From assembly GCA_019096065.1 (NCBI GenBank), contig JAGUCH010000006.1, positions 206,001 through 270,000 of the forward strand: DNA of 64,000 nucleotides, in the 5' to 3' direction. The stretch comes from Paracyclopina nana (lineage: Eukaryota; Arthropoda; Copepoda; Cyclopoida; Cyclopettidae). Shown piece after piece: positions 11,792-25,184 of the stretch. The position numbers and the translations under genes are program-made. Every line of letters begins with the position of its first letter. Position 1 is the first letter of the stretch. The notes under the pieces were generated by a model. It saw only the letters and a program-made list of their open reading frames with translations. It did not search any database and was not told the DNA's origin.

Positions 11792-14700
11792 TTACGACGT
11801 CGTTAAATACACATTGTTATTTCCATTATTAACATCGTTGAGGCCGTCCACAATAACCACATTATGGTTGAACTGGTCACTAGTGTCCCTGAGGCCAGAG
11901 GCCGTCAGTATCATTCCATCGGAGGGGCTCTGGCTTTGCGACCTCAATTGGCCTCCGGTGTGAATCCTCACCAAATGCTGAGGATTGGTGTGAGGCTGCT
12001 TTTTGCTGTTCACTGTCGTTGACCTTTTCCTTGATCGTCCTCTTGCCACCAATTCCTCCTTCGATGAGCTCTTGCTCCTTTGGTGACCCTTGAAGGTCAC
12101 TTCCAACTCACTAGCTCTGTGTGGAGATGAGCTGTGCCTCCTTCGAACGTGACCTCGACTAGCCAGCCAGTTGTTCGAGGCCGCCCACTCGGCATAGGAC
12201 GTCAGCCTTGGCCCTCCTCGCTTTGGCCCTGACACATAATTGAGGCCATTAAAGTCCACTGCCCTGGCTGCTGCTGCTGTAAAAGGCCTTTGAGGAGGGT
12301 AGGGCAGTGTGAACATGGGGTGCTGGTAGTACTTTTGCTGGTTCTTGCTAGGGGGGAACGGTGCCACAAAGTCTGAGAAGCCGGTGAAGACTGTCGAGTC
12401 TGAGGGTGACCTCTGCATAATGTCCAGATTCTTCAATTTGCTCTGGTGTGCAATGGTGTGCATCTTGGGAATAAATATGGCTGACAAGAGAATGCCAGCA
12501 ACTGCCACAATGGACACTGCCACAGAGGGATCATGGAAATGAGTCGGGGCAAAGTGATAAACCAAGGACCAGGCAGCGAATATGGGCACAATAAATATGG
12601 CGGCACAAGTGATCCATCGGCCTTCGTTGAAATTCCTCTTGATCTTCAGCACAGAGATGCCATAGAAAAAGGCCAAGAGGAGCAAAGTGCACGGGTAGAC
12701 ATGCAGGAGCAGAAATCGGCCTTTGCTCACATTGCATTCGGGGTATCCATCATTGAAGATAACATCAAGCGGGTCACTCGATGCATACCACTCCCCAGCA
12801 ATGACCACTTGGACAAGGAGCATGAATAGTAGGCTGACAATTTGGTTGATTTGAGGTATGGTGCCTCCAAGGCCAACAGACACCAATGACCGGAGTTGCA
12901 TGGCTTTGACAAGCAGGATGGCAAAGCAGAGCACCATGATCAGCGGATGGAGAAAATGTCGGGTGGTGCAAATCATGTGGTTGGGTGGCAGGAGCCACGG
13001 GACAACACTGGCAAACAATGCAGTGACACCCATCAAGAGAATGAGCCCCATCGTCTGATTACCGCTCAAGGTTCCATCGCACATCTTGATGAGCACATAG
13101 ATGAACATCCACAGGGCGATGCAGGTGCCCAAAATAGCCACTGTCAACACGACCAGAGCCCAAGTGCGACTGATGAACGACTCATAGGAAAAGACAACTC
13201 TTTTGCTGCCGTCCCAATCATGTTTGGCAATGTCTTCATTGATGACATTTGACTCCTCTTCCTGTTCGAAGGATCTCCCATGTAAGGACCGATCAATGTT
13301 GACAAGCGGAGAAGAGACGGGCTCCACAACTTCCTCAATGGCTGGTGGCAACACTAGACTCAGGTGAAGCCCTTCATCTTCTGAATACCAACCCACTGGC
13401 TCCATGCCCAGGCTCTCATCGATTTGAAACACCAGCTGCTTGTTCGCAACCAATCTCCCATTCCTGGTGAAGTGATGCTGAGTGCCTTTGACCTCATTCG
13501 GTGAGCTGCCCATGGAGGTGAAGGACAGTTTCCTCAAATTTGCCAAAATCTCACCATGCAAATCGGGGTGGACTGTTCGCAGACATGAAGCCAAAACAGA
13601 GGTGGAACAATGGTCTAACTGGACAAGTCTGAAGGCTGCAGTCAAGGCTGACACTGCCTTGACTACAAAGGAGACCTGGGCATCTTGCTGGAACCTCAGC
13701 TCGATTTCATGCTGAGAAATGTCATCACACATCACTTGCAAGGGACTAGAAGGCACTGCCATTTTTGAGCAACCAAACATTTCTTCTTTGTACTCATAAA
13801 TCAACTCTGACAATTTGTCTTCAGTGCTCTGAAAAAAGATATAAGCTACAATTAGGCCATTAAGGTTTTCTTGCTTTCATTTCTCTACCTGCAAAGCCTC
13901 AATGAAGTAAGTCTTGAATTCAGCCAATTCTGGCATGTGTGGCTCCACAAAAAGGCCCCCATTGAAGACTGTCCTCCAGGCAGACAATTTGTGTAAATCC
14001 AGACCCAGTGAGCCAATCAGCCAGACTGGTTGATTAGGCAGCTTGACATGCTTCAAATATTCAGCTATTGAAACAGCCTCTGTGGCCTCAACTACCACAG
14101 CCACAATGGGCCTTTTGCCAGGCAGCTTTTTGAGAAAAGCCTCCACTTTCTTCTCTGGGAAAATCTTGTTGTCCAGCTCCAAAATGTGAGGCACTCGAAT
14201 GCCTAAAGCGGTGGCCTCTTCCAGAAAAGTGTGAATGGTGGAGCGACTCGATGAAATTAAGGCAATGCGTTCTGCATTCATGTCGTAGGCCAAGTTGGCA
14301 AGAGCCTGAAAAATTAAGAAAAATACGTGAAAAAGAGGGTCAAATTTGCTATGGCGTCTCTTTAGCATTCAACCATGTTCTTAGACAAATATGGCCAAAA
14401 TCTTCAAACTAGGAATAGTTTTCTTTCAATTCACTAATTCAGTATCACAAACTGAAAACAAAATTAAAAGACGTCCACTTGATCGCATCAAGTGCATAAA
14501 GAATTACTAAATGAAATATCGTTAAATAAGACCATCACTTTTCAAAAAATATCATAGAACTACTAAGCCTCATAAATAATGTTTAATTGCTTCAATTTCT
14601 TTACGGTAACACATATAATTACATATCAAAATAGCATATCGAAAACTTAACGATAAGAGCTATGTAACCTAGTGCCCATCTTTCAATTTTGCTTTCAGTT

Positions 14701-17700
14701 CCCATAACTGAAATTGAAGGTCAAAGGAAAATTGCTCCTATGCTAGAGATTTTCCTCTGATTTGTCAAGAAACATGAATGGCTGTTTTTTATACATCGAA
14801 GCTCAACTTACCCTAGCTTGACCGGCCATGTCAGGGGCAGTGGTGAGCACATTGGAATAACTGGTTCCAACCGGGTTCGGGGTCACCGAGATCAAGGGGA
14901 TATTGAAGGCATGCAGGGCTCCAGTGGTCTCAGTAAGTGTGGCAGGTTCACCTATGCCAATCATGCCAAGGATGGGAGTGGTCTCAGCACTTTTCCGTCT
15001 CAGCAAAGACTGAGCCTCCCTGGTCGAGGAAATGATGTGATACAAATGCTTCTGAGTCAATTCCTCAGAATTACACGTGTCGTGAACTTGCAGACCTGGA
15101 AGCAGACAAATGGGAGAAAAATAAGTGGATTTACTTGTTTTGGGTTCACTTCCTAAAAATATCAGCTTTATAGCCCTAAAAATGCCAATTGTTTCACATC
15201 CAATTGATGACAAGATCTAAAGTTTGGCGTTTAATTCAGAATAAAGGCTTTTCACAAGATAGTTTCAAGTCAGAAAGTCAGTTGAAGCTCAGCTGTAAAA
15301 TGAGAAACTCAGCTGTGAACTGAGAATCTCAGCTGTGAACTGTGAAGCTCAGCTGTGAACGAGAAGCTCAGCTGTGAACTAAGAAGCTCAGCTGTCAACT
15401 AAGAAGCTCAGCTGTGAACTGAGAAGTTCAGCTGTGAACTGAGAAGTTCAGCTGTGAACTGAGAAGCTCAGCTGTGAACTGAAAATCTCAGCTATGAAGT
15501 TCAGCTGTAAAATGAGAAGCTCAGCAGTAAAATGAGAAGCTCAGCTGTCAACTGAAAAGCTCAGCTGTCAACTGAAAAGCTCAGCTGTCAACTGAAAAGC
15601 TCAGCTGTCAACTGAAAAGCTCAGCTGTCAACTGAAAAGCTCAGCTGTCAACTGAGAATCTCAGCTGTAAAATGAGCAGCTCAGCTGTCAACTGAGAAGC
15701 TCAGCTATAAAATTAGAAGCTCAGCTGTCAACTGAGAAGCTCAGCTGTAAAATGAGCAGCTCAGCTGTCAACTGAGAAGCTCAGCTATAAAATTAGAAGC
15801 TCAGCTGTTAACTGAGAAGCTCAGCTGTCAACTGAGAAGCTCAGCTGTCAACTGAGAAGCTCAGCTGTCAACTGAGAAGCTCAGCTGTCAACTGAGAAGC
15901 TCAGCTGTCAACTGAGAAGCTCAGCTGTCAACTGAGAAGCTAAGCTGTGAACTGAGTAACTCAACGTTTAATAAAAACACTTATATTTTCTACTAAGAAC
16001 AAAAACTAACGAGAAAAATCAGTCTGCTGATTAACCAATAACAGAGGGGTAAATAATAACGAGTCTTTATACAATGGCATAATGTGAACCATAAAACATA
16101 ATGAAGATGATTTAGAGCGTCGTCGGCAGCCTTTTGTTGTTGCCAAAGGGCAAACATTCAAGGCCAACAAAACAAGAGTAGTATTTAAAATTACTAAGGA
16201 ATTTCCGCAAAGACATTTCTTCTTATCCCACAGTGGGAAAATCAGATTATCAAAGTAATCATCCACTGTGAGCTGCTGTGGGACTTTTCTGCAGATTTTT
16301 CCAACTCTGGTCAAGACATTTTGGGCTCAAAAGTAAGCAAAAACTTTAATAGAATTGAAAAGTGACCTCAATTTCATGGGCCAAGAGATTGCCAAGAGAT
16401 GACCTTAATGTACATATTTTCAGATTCTTTGGAGAGGCAAAAATCTCCTCCCTTTTTTGTCAAAATAAATAGAAAAATGATGACTTGAGGATATTCATAG
16501 ACTTCTACTACAGTTACATGCAGGAGGTCACCACCATTCAAGAGATTTGGAATTTTCAGCATTTGAGAATAGCAAAGACATTCTGAAGAGCTCATAGCAC
16601 CAAAAGCAATGGAAGTAGCCTTTAATGATGAAGAAAAGGAAGAAGAAGTTTCAAGTCCAAGGTTAGATGGTTTTCGTTTTGTGAGGAATGATTTCCTTTG
16701 CGGATGTGTCGCTGCTCAGCACTTAAAAAACCCTCTTAAATGGATGCTTTGCTAGGATGCAAATTATATGGCTAAGATAAGGGGGAAATAAAGCTTCAAT
16801 TGAGATGTATCATAAAAGGTAAAGTACACATTTCATGGTCAAGATATGCATGAGTGACTTTTTTAATAAGAACCTATCCCAGATGGATGTCAATTTTGAA
16901 TACGAAACAGGAACAAGTGCATGTATTATAGAGTCAATCAAAAGAGGCATTTCATGAGATTTTGATATTAATAACTATTGTCCAGAATGTCCAGGGAAGT
17001 GATTCTTATTTTATGAAAAATCTTCACAAATCAAAGGCAGCCCAAGTGGCCTTACTGAAAGCGCTATGTAGCTGGCTAGCGAACGCTACCATCTCCTAAG
17101 CCATTAGGCTTATGGCTTGAGTTCATAACATAACAAAGGTTCCATTGACCAAAGCAAGCAACTTTGGTGAAATGAACTTTTCCAGCAAAACAGTCCATCT
17201 TGCCATTGAGCTAGGCAAAGGCTGAGCGCATGAATATTAAGTAATTTAGGAGCACAGCGAGAAGATGAGTTTCTTCCCATTGTATGAAGAGATTTATGAG
17301 TGTGCACCCTTCTAGCATAATAATCCTTGGCCTTATATACTTCATGCCACCCACTATTATGTGCTTCCATGTTCACTCATCACCATTTTAGTGATGTGGG
17401 TTGTGTGGTAGTGGTTGGCTTGGCAAATTGCCACTCATAAAGAAAAAAGAGCATTAGCTCAGGCAATATGATACAGTACACTTTCCAGATAAGAGCCAAT
17501 GCAACTGCTCACCTATTTTCAGCTCATGTGGTAGAGACTGATTGTTGATGACATCAACAGCCCATTTGGCAGCCACGACTTGCTGAATGGCATCGATGTT
17601 CACAAGGCCACACCCACTTCCTCCATTGCTGGTGGCCTCACCAGTTTCCCCATCATGGTGGAGGTTGACCAAGACACCTAGAAGATAGGCAGAAGATTGC

Positions 17701-18543
17701 ATCAGAGACCGTTATCAAGCCCAATATCAATCAATTTCAGTCTCAAAATTGAATTTGAGTCACGACTCAAAGTCTGCAATTTTACAAATAGAACAACTTT
17801 GGCAGCCACAAGCCATCATTAGACCTCACTTGCACAATGATAAACTGCAGCTAAGGTCAAAAGAGGCTCGAGAGTGGCCCTAAATATCTCAAAATGGCAT
17901 AATGAAATATCGAAACTAAAGCCTTTGTAAGTTCAATATGCCTGAATAGATAATCGTCCTTAATTTTTAGAAATTGTTAAAAAATACAGTTTGGAAATTA
18001 ATTTCAATTTTACACATGATAGGCCAAAAAGTCACTTAGCAAATTGCACGAGTCTTCCTGAAATTGAGTGCATCATGTAAATTGGTTGTCTGATCACGAC
18101 AACTTTAAGGCTTATTACAACATATTTTCACCATAGTATTTTCTAAAATTAAATTGATAATAGAGCGTTAACTCATACATTGATTTAATTTTCAACAAGC
18201 ATTTTGACCATTGGGAGACATTTCTTGCCACTCTCAAGCCTTTTTTATCATTTGGCAAAGATTGCACTTGTGCAAGTGAGGTCCATAAATGGCTTGTAAC
18301 TGTTAAAGTTGGAACCATTAGTAAAAACAGCGATAAATGAAATTCATAAAATATGATTGTACCTATGTTGACTTCACCGTTGTATTTCCACGTAAAATCT
18401 TCTTCTTCTTCTTCTATGCTTCGTCTGCCAAAAGCAGTTTTGGCTGCATCACAGCCGAAGAAGACTGAAGGAATTATTATTATGGCGACCATGACCAAAA
18501 TACAGACATCACTCATCTTCTTACGGTGATGAAAAAGCGCCAT
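11792..18543 (-). CDS. Orphan class C GPCR (mGluR/GABA-B-like), complete
   Basis: Coding exons on the minus strand: 18543-18363, 17677-17513, 15095-14812, 14305-13889 and 13828-11792. All are GT-AG and in phase; they give 1027 residues. Exon 1 holds a start ATG and a signal peptide (hydrophobic core CILVMVAIIIIPSVFFG), then an acidic run. Residues ~60-510 form the Venus-flytrap ligand domain (GALHAFNIPLISV, AVSALTAAFRLVQL, HFTRNGRL, VGWYSEDEGLHL). A Cys-free linker replaces the mGluR Cys-rich domain. Seven membrane segments span ~572-804, starting at FISRTWALVVLTVAIL and ending FIPKMHTI (class C PK motif); Cys in MICTTRHF and YPECNVS fit the TM3-ECL2 bond. The tail of ~220 residues has SRS-type low complexity. 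It is a plasma-membrane receptor by family; ligand and G protein unknown. A possible 5'UTR acceptor lies at 18583. It converges with the + paralogue. Confidence 0.88.
15275..15965. repeat. 20-bp satellite in GPCR intron 2
   Basis: About 34 units of AAGCTCAGCTGTCAACTGAG with variants (GTGAACTGAG, GTAAAATGAG). Each holds CTCAG..CTGAG with a 7-base loop, the same dyad ends as the 19-bp satellite near the paralogue. It lies in the 2417-bp intron between coding exons 2 and 3; the rest of that intron (15966-17512) shows no further exon. Confidence 0.95.
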
Positions 18544-18689
18544 TTTGTATCTTAATCACAGGGTGGGAGGCGGGGCTTGTGAGCTGCAAGCAAAAAATTA
18601 CACATTTTTATTTCAATGATATTATGATCATTTCCTGCGAAGAAACCTCAAACTTGAATTTGATGAGATCAAATTGAAATGAATGATTT

Positions 18690-19345
18690 TCCAAAAGTTT
18701 AACAAAATTACAATTAGGGTTCATTTATGTCTGTGAAATCGAATTTGAGTTGAAAACAATCAAATGTGAGGTCGAATTTGGTTTGAAAATAGTCTAATTT
18801 GATTAGAAAACTGCCAAATTTGATGAACGTCAAAGTTGATTTTGTCATAGAAAGCTTTAATTTGAATAGTCAAATATGATTTGAGTGAAATCAAATATGA
18901 TTTGAATAGTTAAATATGATTTGAGTAAAATCAAATATGATTTGAGCAAAATCAAATATGATTTGAGCAAAATCAAATATGATTTGAGTATAATCAAATA
19001 TGATTTGAGTATAATAAAATTTGATTTGAGTATAATCAAATATTGACTCAAATTTGATTTGAAAATAGTCATTTTGATTTAAATTGTTCAAATTTGATTT
19101 GAAAATAGTCAAATATCATTTGAACATAGTCAAATTTGATTTCGACAGTCAAATATTTAAATATGGCCAAATTTGATAATTTGATTTTTATGTAGTCAAG
19201 GATGATTTGAAAATCTCAATTTCATTTGAAAATAGTCAAATTAGCCAAATTTGATTAGAAAATGGCCCAATTTGATTGGAAAATATCCAAATTTGATTGG
19301 AAAATAGCCAAATTTGACTCAAAAAAGTCAAATTTGATTTCATAA
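18690..19345. repeat. ~21-bp AT-rich satellite
   Basis: Tandem TCAAATATGATTTGAGTAAAA-type units, most regular at 18890-19040 and degenerate on both sides. The core TCAAAT-ATG-ATTTGA is a dyad. Small open frames here are translations of the repeat. It lies upstream of the - GPCR start. Confidence 0.85.
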
Positions 19346-20087
19346 TAATAAAAAACCTTATGCTTTTAAATCAAATGTTTTTACATAATTGAGAGCCTCA
19401 ATTCTTTTAAGGATGTTCATTGCTTTTAGTAGGAATGCAATTTTTGACTGATTACCACAACATTTGAATATGAATATGGGGAAGTGAGAATTTGGGGCCA
19501 ATACATTACAGCACATTTTTGGTTAGCCCCAATCAACTTTTCATAATAGCACCACTATTTTGCTTTGGCGGAAGTCAATTTAAAGATATTGTGCAAACTC
19601 AAAGTTTTATTTATACTATACTTGAAATTTGAAATTTGGAGATTTTTTGCCATGATTTTTATTTTATCGAAATTCTGCGAAATTTTTTTACTTAAAAATT
19701 GTACCATAGACTTATGCTTTTACACATTTAAATATTGAATTTTTTTTCACAAAAGGAGACATTTCCTTGATTCTTGTACAAGTATTTATCTAAACTATTT
19801 CATCAAGGTCAACTTTGACAACACGAAAAATCCCAAAGTGGAAATGAAGAATTTCAACCATCATTGTGTCACCATTCTTTAATATAAGCCCATGACTAAT
19901 GTTAAACTTGAAATAAAACACATTATTTTTTTGAGGGGGCTTTCAAAAAGTGATTTTTCCAATTTTATGAAAAGCATTTATAAAAAAATAATTTTATTAT
20001 AGTTTAAAAGTAATTCGAATAAATACATCAAATATTTACATTTCTAAATAATTAATGTGTAGCTTTGAGTCACCAAAAATGTCACTG
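19346..20087. other. Unique AT-rich stretch
   Basis: No gene, RNA or repeat structure seen. Confidence 0.4.
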
Positions 20088-20460
20088 AACACAGTGGATT
20101 ATTCCATTTTTCTATTTTTTCAATTTCAGCCAGTTTCGGCCAAAATTTGCCAATCTCAGCCAATTTTTACCAATTTCAGCCATTTTTTCCAAATTGTCCA
20201 ATTAAACACAGTGAATTATTCCGTTGATTCCGTTTTTTTCAATTTCAGACACTTTTGGCCAAATTTTCCAATTTCAGCCAATTTTTACAATTTTTGCCAA
20301 TTTCAGCCACTTTTTTCCAAATTGTCCCATTAAACACAGTGAATTATTCCGTTGATTCCGTTTTTTTCAATTTCAGACACTTTTGGCCAAATTTGCCAAT
20401 TTCAGCCCTTTTTTACAATTTTTGCTAATTTCAGCCACTTTTTTTTCCAAATTTTCCAAT
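20088..20460. repeat. 116-129-bp tandem repeat, ~3 copies
   Basis: The block AACACAGTG.ATTATTCCGTT recurs at 20088, 20204 and 20333. Each copy is followed by short TTTCAGCCA / TTTTGCCAA words. Confidence 0.8.
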
Positions 20461-20944
20461 TAAACATTTTTTTTCTATTTTGAGTTTTTTTGCCAAAAAA
20501 TGGCACTTTTTCACAAATCCCGTTCAATTGCCAAGATATAAGAATATACTAAGTTTATAATGCGCGCCGAAATGGCAGCATAATCCACTGTGCAGCGCGT
20601 TAGCAATTAATTATGCATGATGTAGTCTAACAAATGATCAGAGCACTAAAAAATTCCCCTTAATTGCAATTGAGAGTGACACAGCAAAAGTAGCATTAAA
20701 AAAGTCGTGATTTCCTCATGGAGACAAAAAAAAAAGCTACCAAGAAATAATTAGCTTTTTTCCTGCGAAAATCACAACAGCAGTGCACAATGGGACAGAA
20801 TGTAGGCAATTTGCGCATTTTCACGACTTTCTGGTTGTGACTGGGAAAATGCCCAGTGTGCACAGCCAAGCAGGAATAATCGTGGCTTTTTGGTGCAAAA
20901 TGCCAAGGAATTCTTTCACTGTGCCTGCTTTCTTGGCATTTTTT

Positions 20945-21545
20945 GCTACAGCCAATTTCAGCCAATATCGGCCACTTTTTAGCCAATATCAGCCAAATTC
21001 TGCCAATTTTTACCAATTTCAGCCAAATTCTGCCAATTTTAGCTATTTCAGCCAAATTCTGCCAATTTTTACCAATTTCTGCCAATTTTTACCAATTTCT
21101 GCCAATTTCAGCCAAATTCTGCCAATTTTTACCGATTTCAGCCAAATTTGGCCAATTTTAGCCAAATTCTGCAAATTGTAGCAATTTAAGTCAAATTCTG
21201 CCAATTTTTGCCAATTCCAGCCAAATTCCGCCGATTTCAGCCAAATTCTGTCTATTTTTACCAATTTAAGTCAAATTCTGCCAATTTTTGCCAATTCCAG
21301 CCAAATTCCGCCGATTTCAGCCAATATTTGCCAATTTCAGCCAAATTCTGCCAATTTTAGCAATGTCAGCCAAATTCTGCCAATTTTAGCAATTTAAGCC
21401 AAATTCTGCCATTTTTTTGTCAATTTCAGCCAAATTCTGTCGAGTTTTGCCACCTTTCCAATTTTGGCCGATTTTAGCGAAGTTTTGCCATTTTTAGCCA
21501 CTTTTTGTCAAATTCAGCCACTTTAAGCCACTTTTTTTGTCAATT
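20945..21545. repeat. Degenerate TTTCAGCCAAATTCTGCCAA array
   Basis: Irregular alternation of TTTCAGCCAAATTCTG and CCAATTTTTACCAATTT, basic period about 10-16 bp. It uses the same words as the longer units at 20088-20460, so one probably derives from the other. Long open frames here are repeat translations. 21546-22470 holds no supported gene. Confidence 0.8.
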
Positions 21546-22469
21546 TGAAAAAGCAAGAATTCTTTGAAAATTATGCCTGAAACAGCCCAAAAGATACTGA
21601 TTTATGAGGGAAAATTGAATGAAAATGAGCCAGAAAATGAAAAAATGCAGAAACCAAAAAAAGCCTAAAAATTAGGAAAAACTGAATTAGTACTAATTTA
21701 TAATAACCAAAAAGTTAAACCAAAATATGCAAAAATACATGTATAACAAGTAATATTTCATATGTCATTGATAGTACTTTTTAAAAAGTTTTTACAGTGA
21801 AGCTTTGTAGGTTTGAGTGATTTGCATGTTGATGTAAAAGTGCGGGAAATGGAAAAACGTAAACAAAGTTTGGCGTACATTTTGCCACTGCAGTTGTTGT
21901 AGTAGTAGCAGCTTTCAATAATGGCACCTTTATCGATCCATCAATAAACATACCTTGCCACACTGTGAACAAATAGCAAATTAAACCTCCCATTTCCTTG
22001 TCATTTTCTATACAAGGAAACAACCCATTAAAAATAAAATTACCAAAAATTAAAACTAGAAATTTTTTTTTTTTTTTTTGGTAAATAAAAAAAAAAGTAT
22101 GTAGTTGGGGAAAAATCCAGAAGAATGCGAATAATTCACCAAGAAGGGGGAAAAATCGCGAAAAGGAACCGCGACAATTTTTGCACATTGCAATAATGCC
22201 CTTGGTATTATCAATTTTTTGCCGGAACAAATATTATGTAAGCTACGGCAAAATTCTGGGCTCGTTCTCGTCGTTGCAATAATAATGGGAGAATTTGCAA
22301 GTCAATTTTTCAGTTCTGCTTTTAAATCTAGCTCAAATTTATTCTAGAGTTGAAGAATTGCAAGTTTTTTACTTGTTAAGCTTTTAGGTGAAATAAGTGA
22401 AACAGCTGAGCTTTGAGAGCTCTAGTTAAATATAGTTTGGATTTTACATTGACGTTAAGCTCGTTAGCC

Positions 22470-22960
22470 ATACCATTAAACTCGTTATATCTTATAATAA
22501 ACTCGTTATATTTTACATTGAGCTAGTTATATTCTACGCTAAAGTCGTTATATTTTACATTAAACTCGTTCTATTTTACACTAAAGTTGTTATATTTTAC
22601 ATTAAACTCGTTCTATTTTACATTAAACTCGTCATATTGTACGTTAAACTCGTTATATTTTACATTAAACACTTTATATTTTACATTAGATTAGTTATAT
22701 TTTACATTTAACTCGTTTATTTTGCATTAAACGCGTTATCTGTTACATTAAACTTTTCATCTTTTACATTAAACTCGTTATGTTTTACCAAGGACTCATT
22801 TTAATTTACATTAAACTAGTTGTATTTTACATTAAACTAGTTATATTTTACATTAAACTCGCTATATTTTGCATTAAACTCATTACATATTTCATTAAAC
22901 TTGTTACAGTTCACATTAAACTCGTTACATTTTACTTAAACATAGTAGGATTTTATAAAA
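22470..22960. repeat. ~21-bp AT-rich satellite
   Basis: About 22 units built on TTTTACATTAAACTCGTTAT. The CTCGTTA word is also scattered up to about 23140. Confidence 0.85.
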
Positions 22961-23272
22961 CTCGCTTGAATATAAGTAACAATCGCTACCTAAAACTAAT
23001 TAGATTTCAAAACTTTTTTTATATTACATTAAATTCGTTAGATTTCTAGGAAAAGCCTGCAAGTTTCGACGTATCCAAAACTCGTTAGATTTCTTTCAGA
23101 ACTCGCAAGATTTCAGCTGACACTCGTCAGGTTTCACTCGTCAGATTTCAAATAATTGTTTTTGCTTTCTAATTCGAATAAGTTGGCTCAACTTTTCATG
23201 AAACTCGTTCAACATTCACTGACAATTATCAGATTCAGGAAATTAATGGAATTTTTTACGTTTATACGTTTG

Positions 23273-23499
23273 GCGAAACCGTTGACATATGACTCGTTCA
23301 TTTCGCTCAAAAACAGCAGATGCAGAAAAAGGGCTTTAAAACGAGTGGCTTACCTCAAGATTAAATTAAGTAATTTTTTTACGTTTCTTACTTCAGGTCG
23401 AAATTAGCGAAACCGTTGACCTTTGACTCGTTCATTTCGCTCAAAAACAGCAGATGCAGAAAAAGGGCTTCAAAACGAGTGGCTTACCTCAAGATTAAA
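23273..23499. repeat. Direct duplication, 134-bp spacing
   Basis: About 93 bp starting GCGAAACCGTTGAC and ending ACCTCAAGATTAAA occurs at 23273-23365 and again at 23407-23499 with very few changes. Confidence 0.9.
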
Positions 23500-23622
23500 A
23501 GGGTGACAAAGTCATGGCACACAGCTAGCAAAAAAGCCTAATTTATGGCGGCTGCTTCGACATTTTGCTTTCTCAGTTGACCAACTTGAACTGAGAGCTG
23601 AAAACAGTAAAGTTCAGCAAAA

Positions 23623-23641
23623 GCGCGCGCGCGCGCGCGCC
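23623..23641. repeat. (GC)n microsatellite
   Basis: Alternating GC dinucleotides within a generally CpG-rich ~100-bp patch (23615-23700). Such tracts can adopt Z-DNA. Open frames through it are not gene-like. 23700-24680 shows no supported gene. Confidence 0.8.
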
Positions 23642-24684
23642 AAGCGAAGCAAGCGGCGCGTGCACATCGCTGAGCGCACGCGCGCTTCGCTCATCTCCCG
23701 GAAAAAAAACAACGTGCGGGAAAATGAAGATTTTTCGCCGCCGCCTTTTGAATTTTTCTGCTTTTTTTTGGCCCATGAAAATGAATTCACGGAAGAAAAT
23801 AAGTGCCTCAATTTTGAAGACAGCCAAAGATTTTCGAAAAGGTGAGGTTAACCTTTTTTTTCCCGCGAAATCGTCGATTTTTGCTAATTTTAATTTTTCA
23901 CCTTAACTGCCTTTTTTGGCGGAATAATTGATTCACCAAGGAAGATGTCATGCAAAAAATGGCCTATTTTTGCTTATGATCTTCCACATTTTTTTGAAAA
24001 GTTTATTTTTTGGACGCAAAAAAATTCACGTCAAAAAAACTTTTTTCATTATTGTGAGAAATTGAAAAAAAATTGGTTTTTTACGTCAGGTTTTGCTGAT
24101 TTTTTTAAAAATAATTTTTGCTGTCAAAATTGAGTAAGTTTTTTGTTTTTCCAAATTCCTGGAATTCTTGGCGAAATCTTTTGGATTTTTGAATTTAAAA
24201 AGGGTATTTTTAGGAGAGTTTCATCTTTTTGAATTCATTTGAACTTTATTGGCCGTTGATTATTTTCCCGGAAAAGGAGGAAACAGGTGCAAATTGTGCA
24301 GTAATTTGCCCACTGCGGATGATTGTTGTTGTCATTATCCGTTTCAAATGAGGCTTTTTAAGCCGCTACCTCCCCACTGTGCTGCTCACAGTGGAAAAGA
24401 CAACACCTGCTTTTAAAATCACCCTTTTGACCCTTTGGCAGCCGAAAGAGGCTAAATAATGGCAGTAATATTATTGGTGATGCCAAAAATCGAATGACAT
24501 CTGCTCTTCATCTAATTTAAAAAGCGATCAAATTACCCAAAAACCTGCACATGATCAACTCAATTTTTGTTTATAATTACTTTTTGTCTTCATTTTAGAG
24601 CTTGACTTTTCAGACAAAATTAACTTTTTAAATATATTTTTTTAAATAAAAAGTTTGTTTTAACTTCATTAAGAAAAAAATCGC

Positions 24685-24812
24685 GTTTTTTTAGAGCTTT
24701 TAGGTGTATGGGGCGTTAATTGAAAAAGGATCCTTGCTCAAAGCAGTTCCTTTTTGAAGTAACGCATCCCCATACAGAGAAGATTTAGAAAAGCCATTAT
24801 TTTTTGTTTGGT
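24685..24812 (+). mobile_element. Foldback/MITE family FB1, copy b
   Basis: Left arm TGTATGGGGCGTTAATTG and right arm GTAACGCATCCCCATACA are inverted. The core GTTCCTTTTTGAAGTAACGC is shared with the other copies. Non-coding. Confidence 0.75.
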
Positions 24813-25184
24813 GGGGAATTATCAAAAATTGAGTTAGTAACAGTTTCTTTTTTTTCTGACAATAAATTAGTTTTTAGCAATGTTCACAATAATCAAAAAG
24901 GAAATTTGTCTAGTCAGCTTTTTATTGTTGCTGCAAAAACTAGCTTTTTCTACAAATGTGGGTCAGCCTAAATAAAAAGATCATTTGAGGCAAAGTACGA
25001 TGCGATATTCTTTTTCCGCGAAATTGGCACACGCTCGCATCAGCAGCGCACGTGTGTGAACTTTAGCTCGCGAAAAAGTAAACAATAACAACAAACGCAC
25101 GTGTTTTAAAATTTCCCAATCTGTCCAAAATACACACTCCCAAAATAGGCTGAAAAGCCTATAATTATTCTTACAAATGTTTTA
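24813..25184. other. Non-coding stretch
   Basis: No structure recognised. CACGTGTGTGAA near 25050 and GCACGTG near 25098 are isolated E-box-like words. Confidence 0.3.

Noticed and set aside
16006-17376. Minus-strand frames within GPCR intron 2
   Set aside because: No receptor-like content, and exons 2 and 3 join in phase without them.
23573-23906. Frames on both strands across the GC run at 23.6 kb
   Set aside because: Low-complexity, no family, no splice context; a CpG-rich patch is enough to open the frames.
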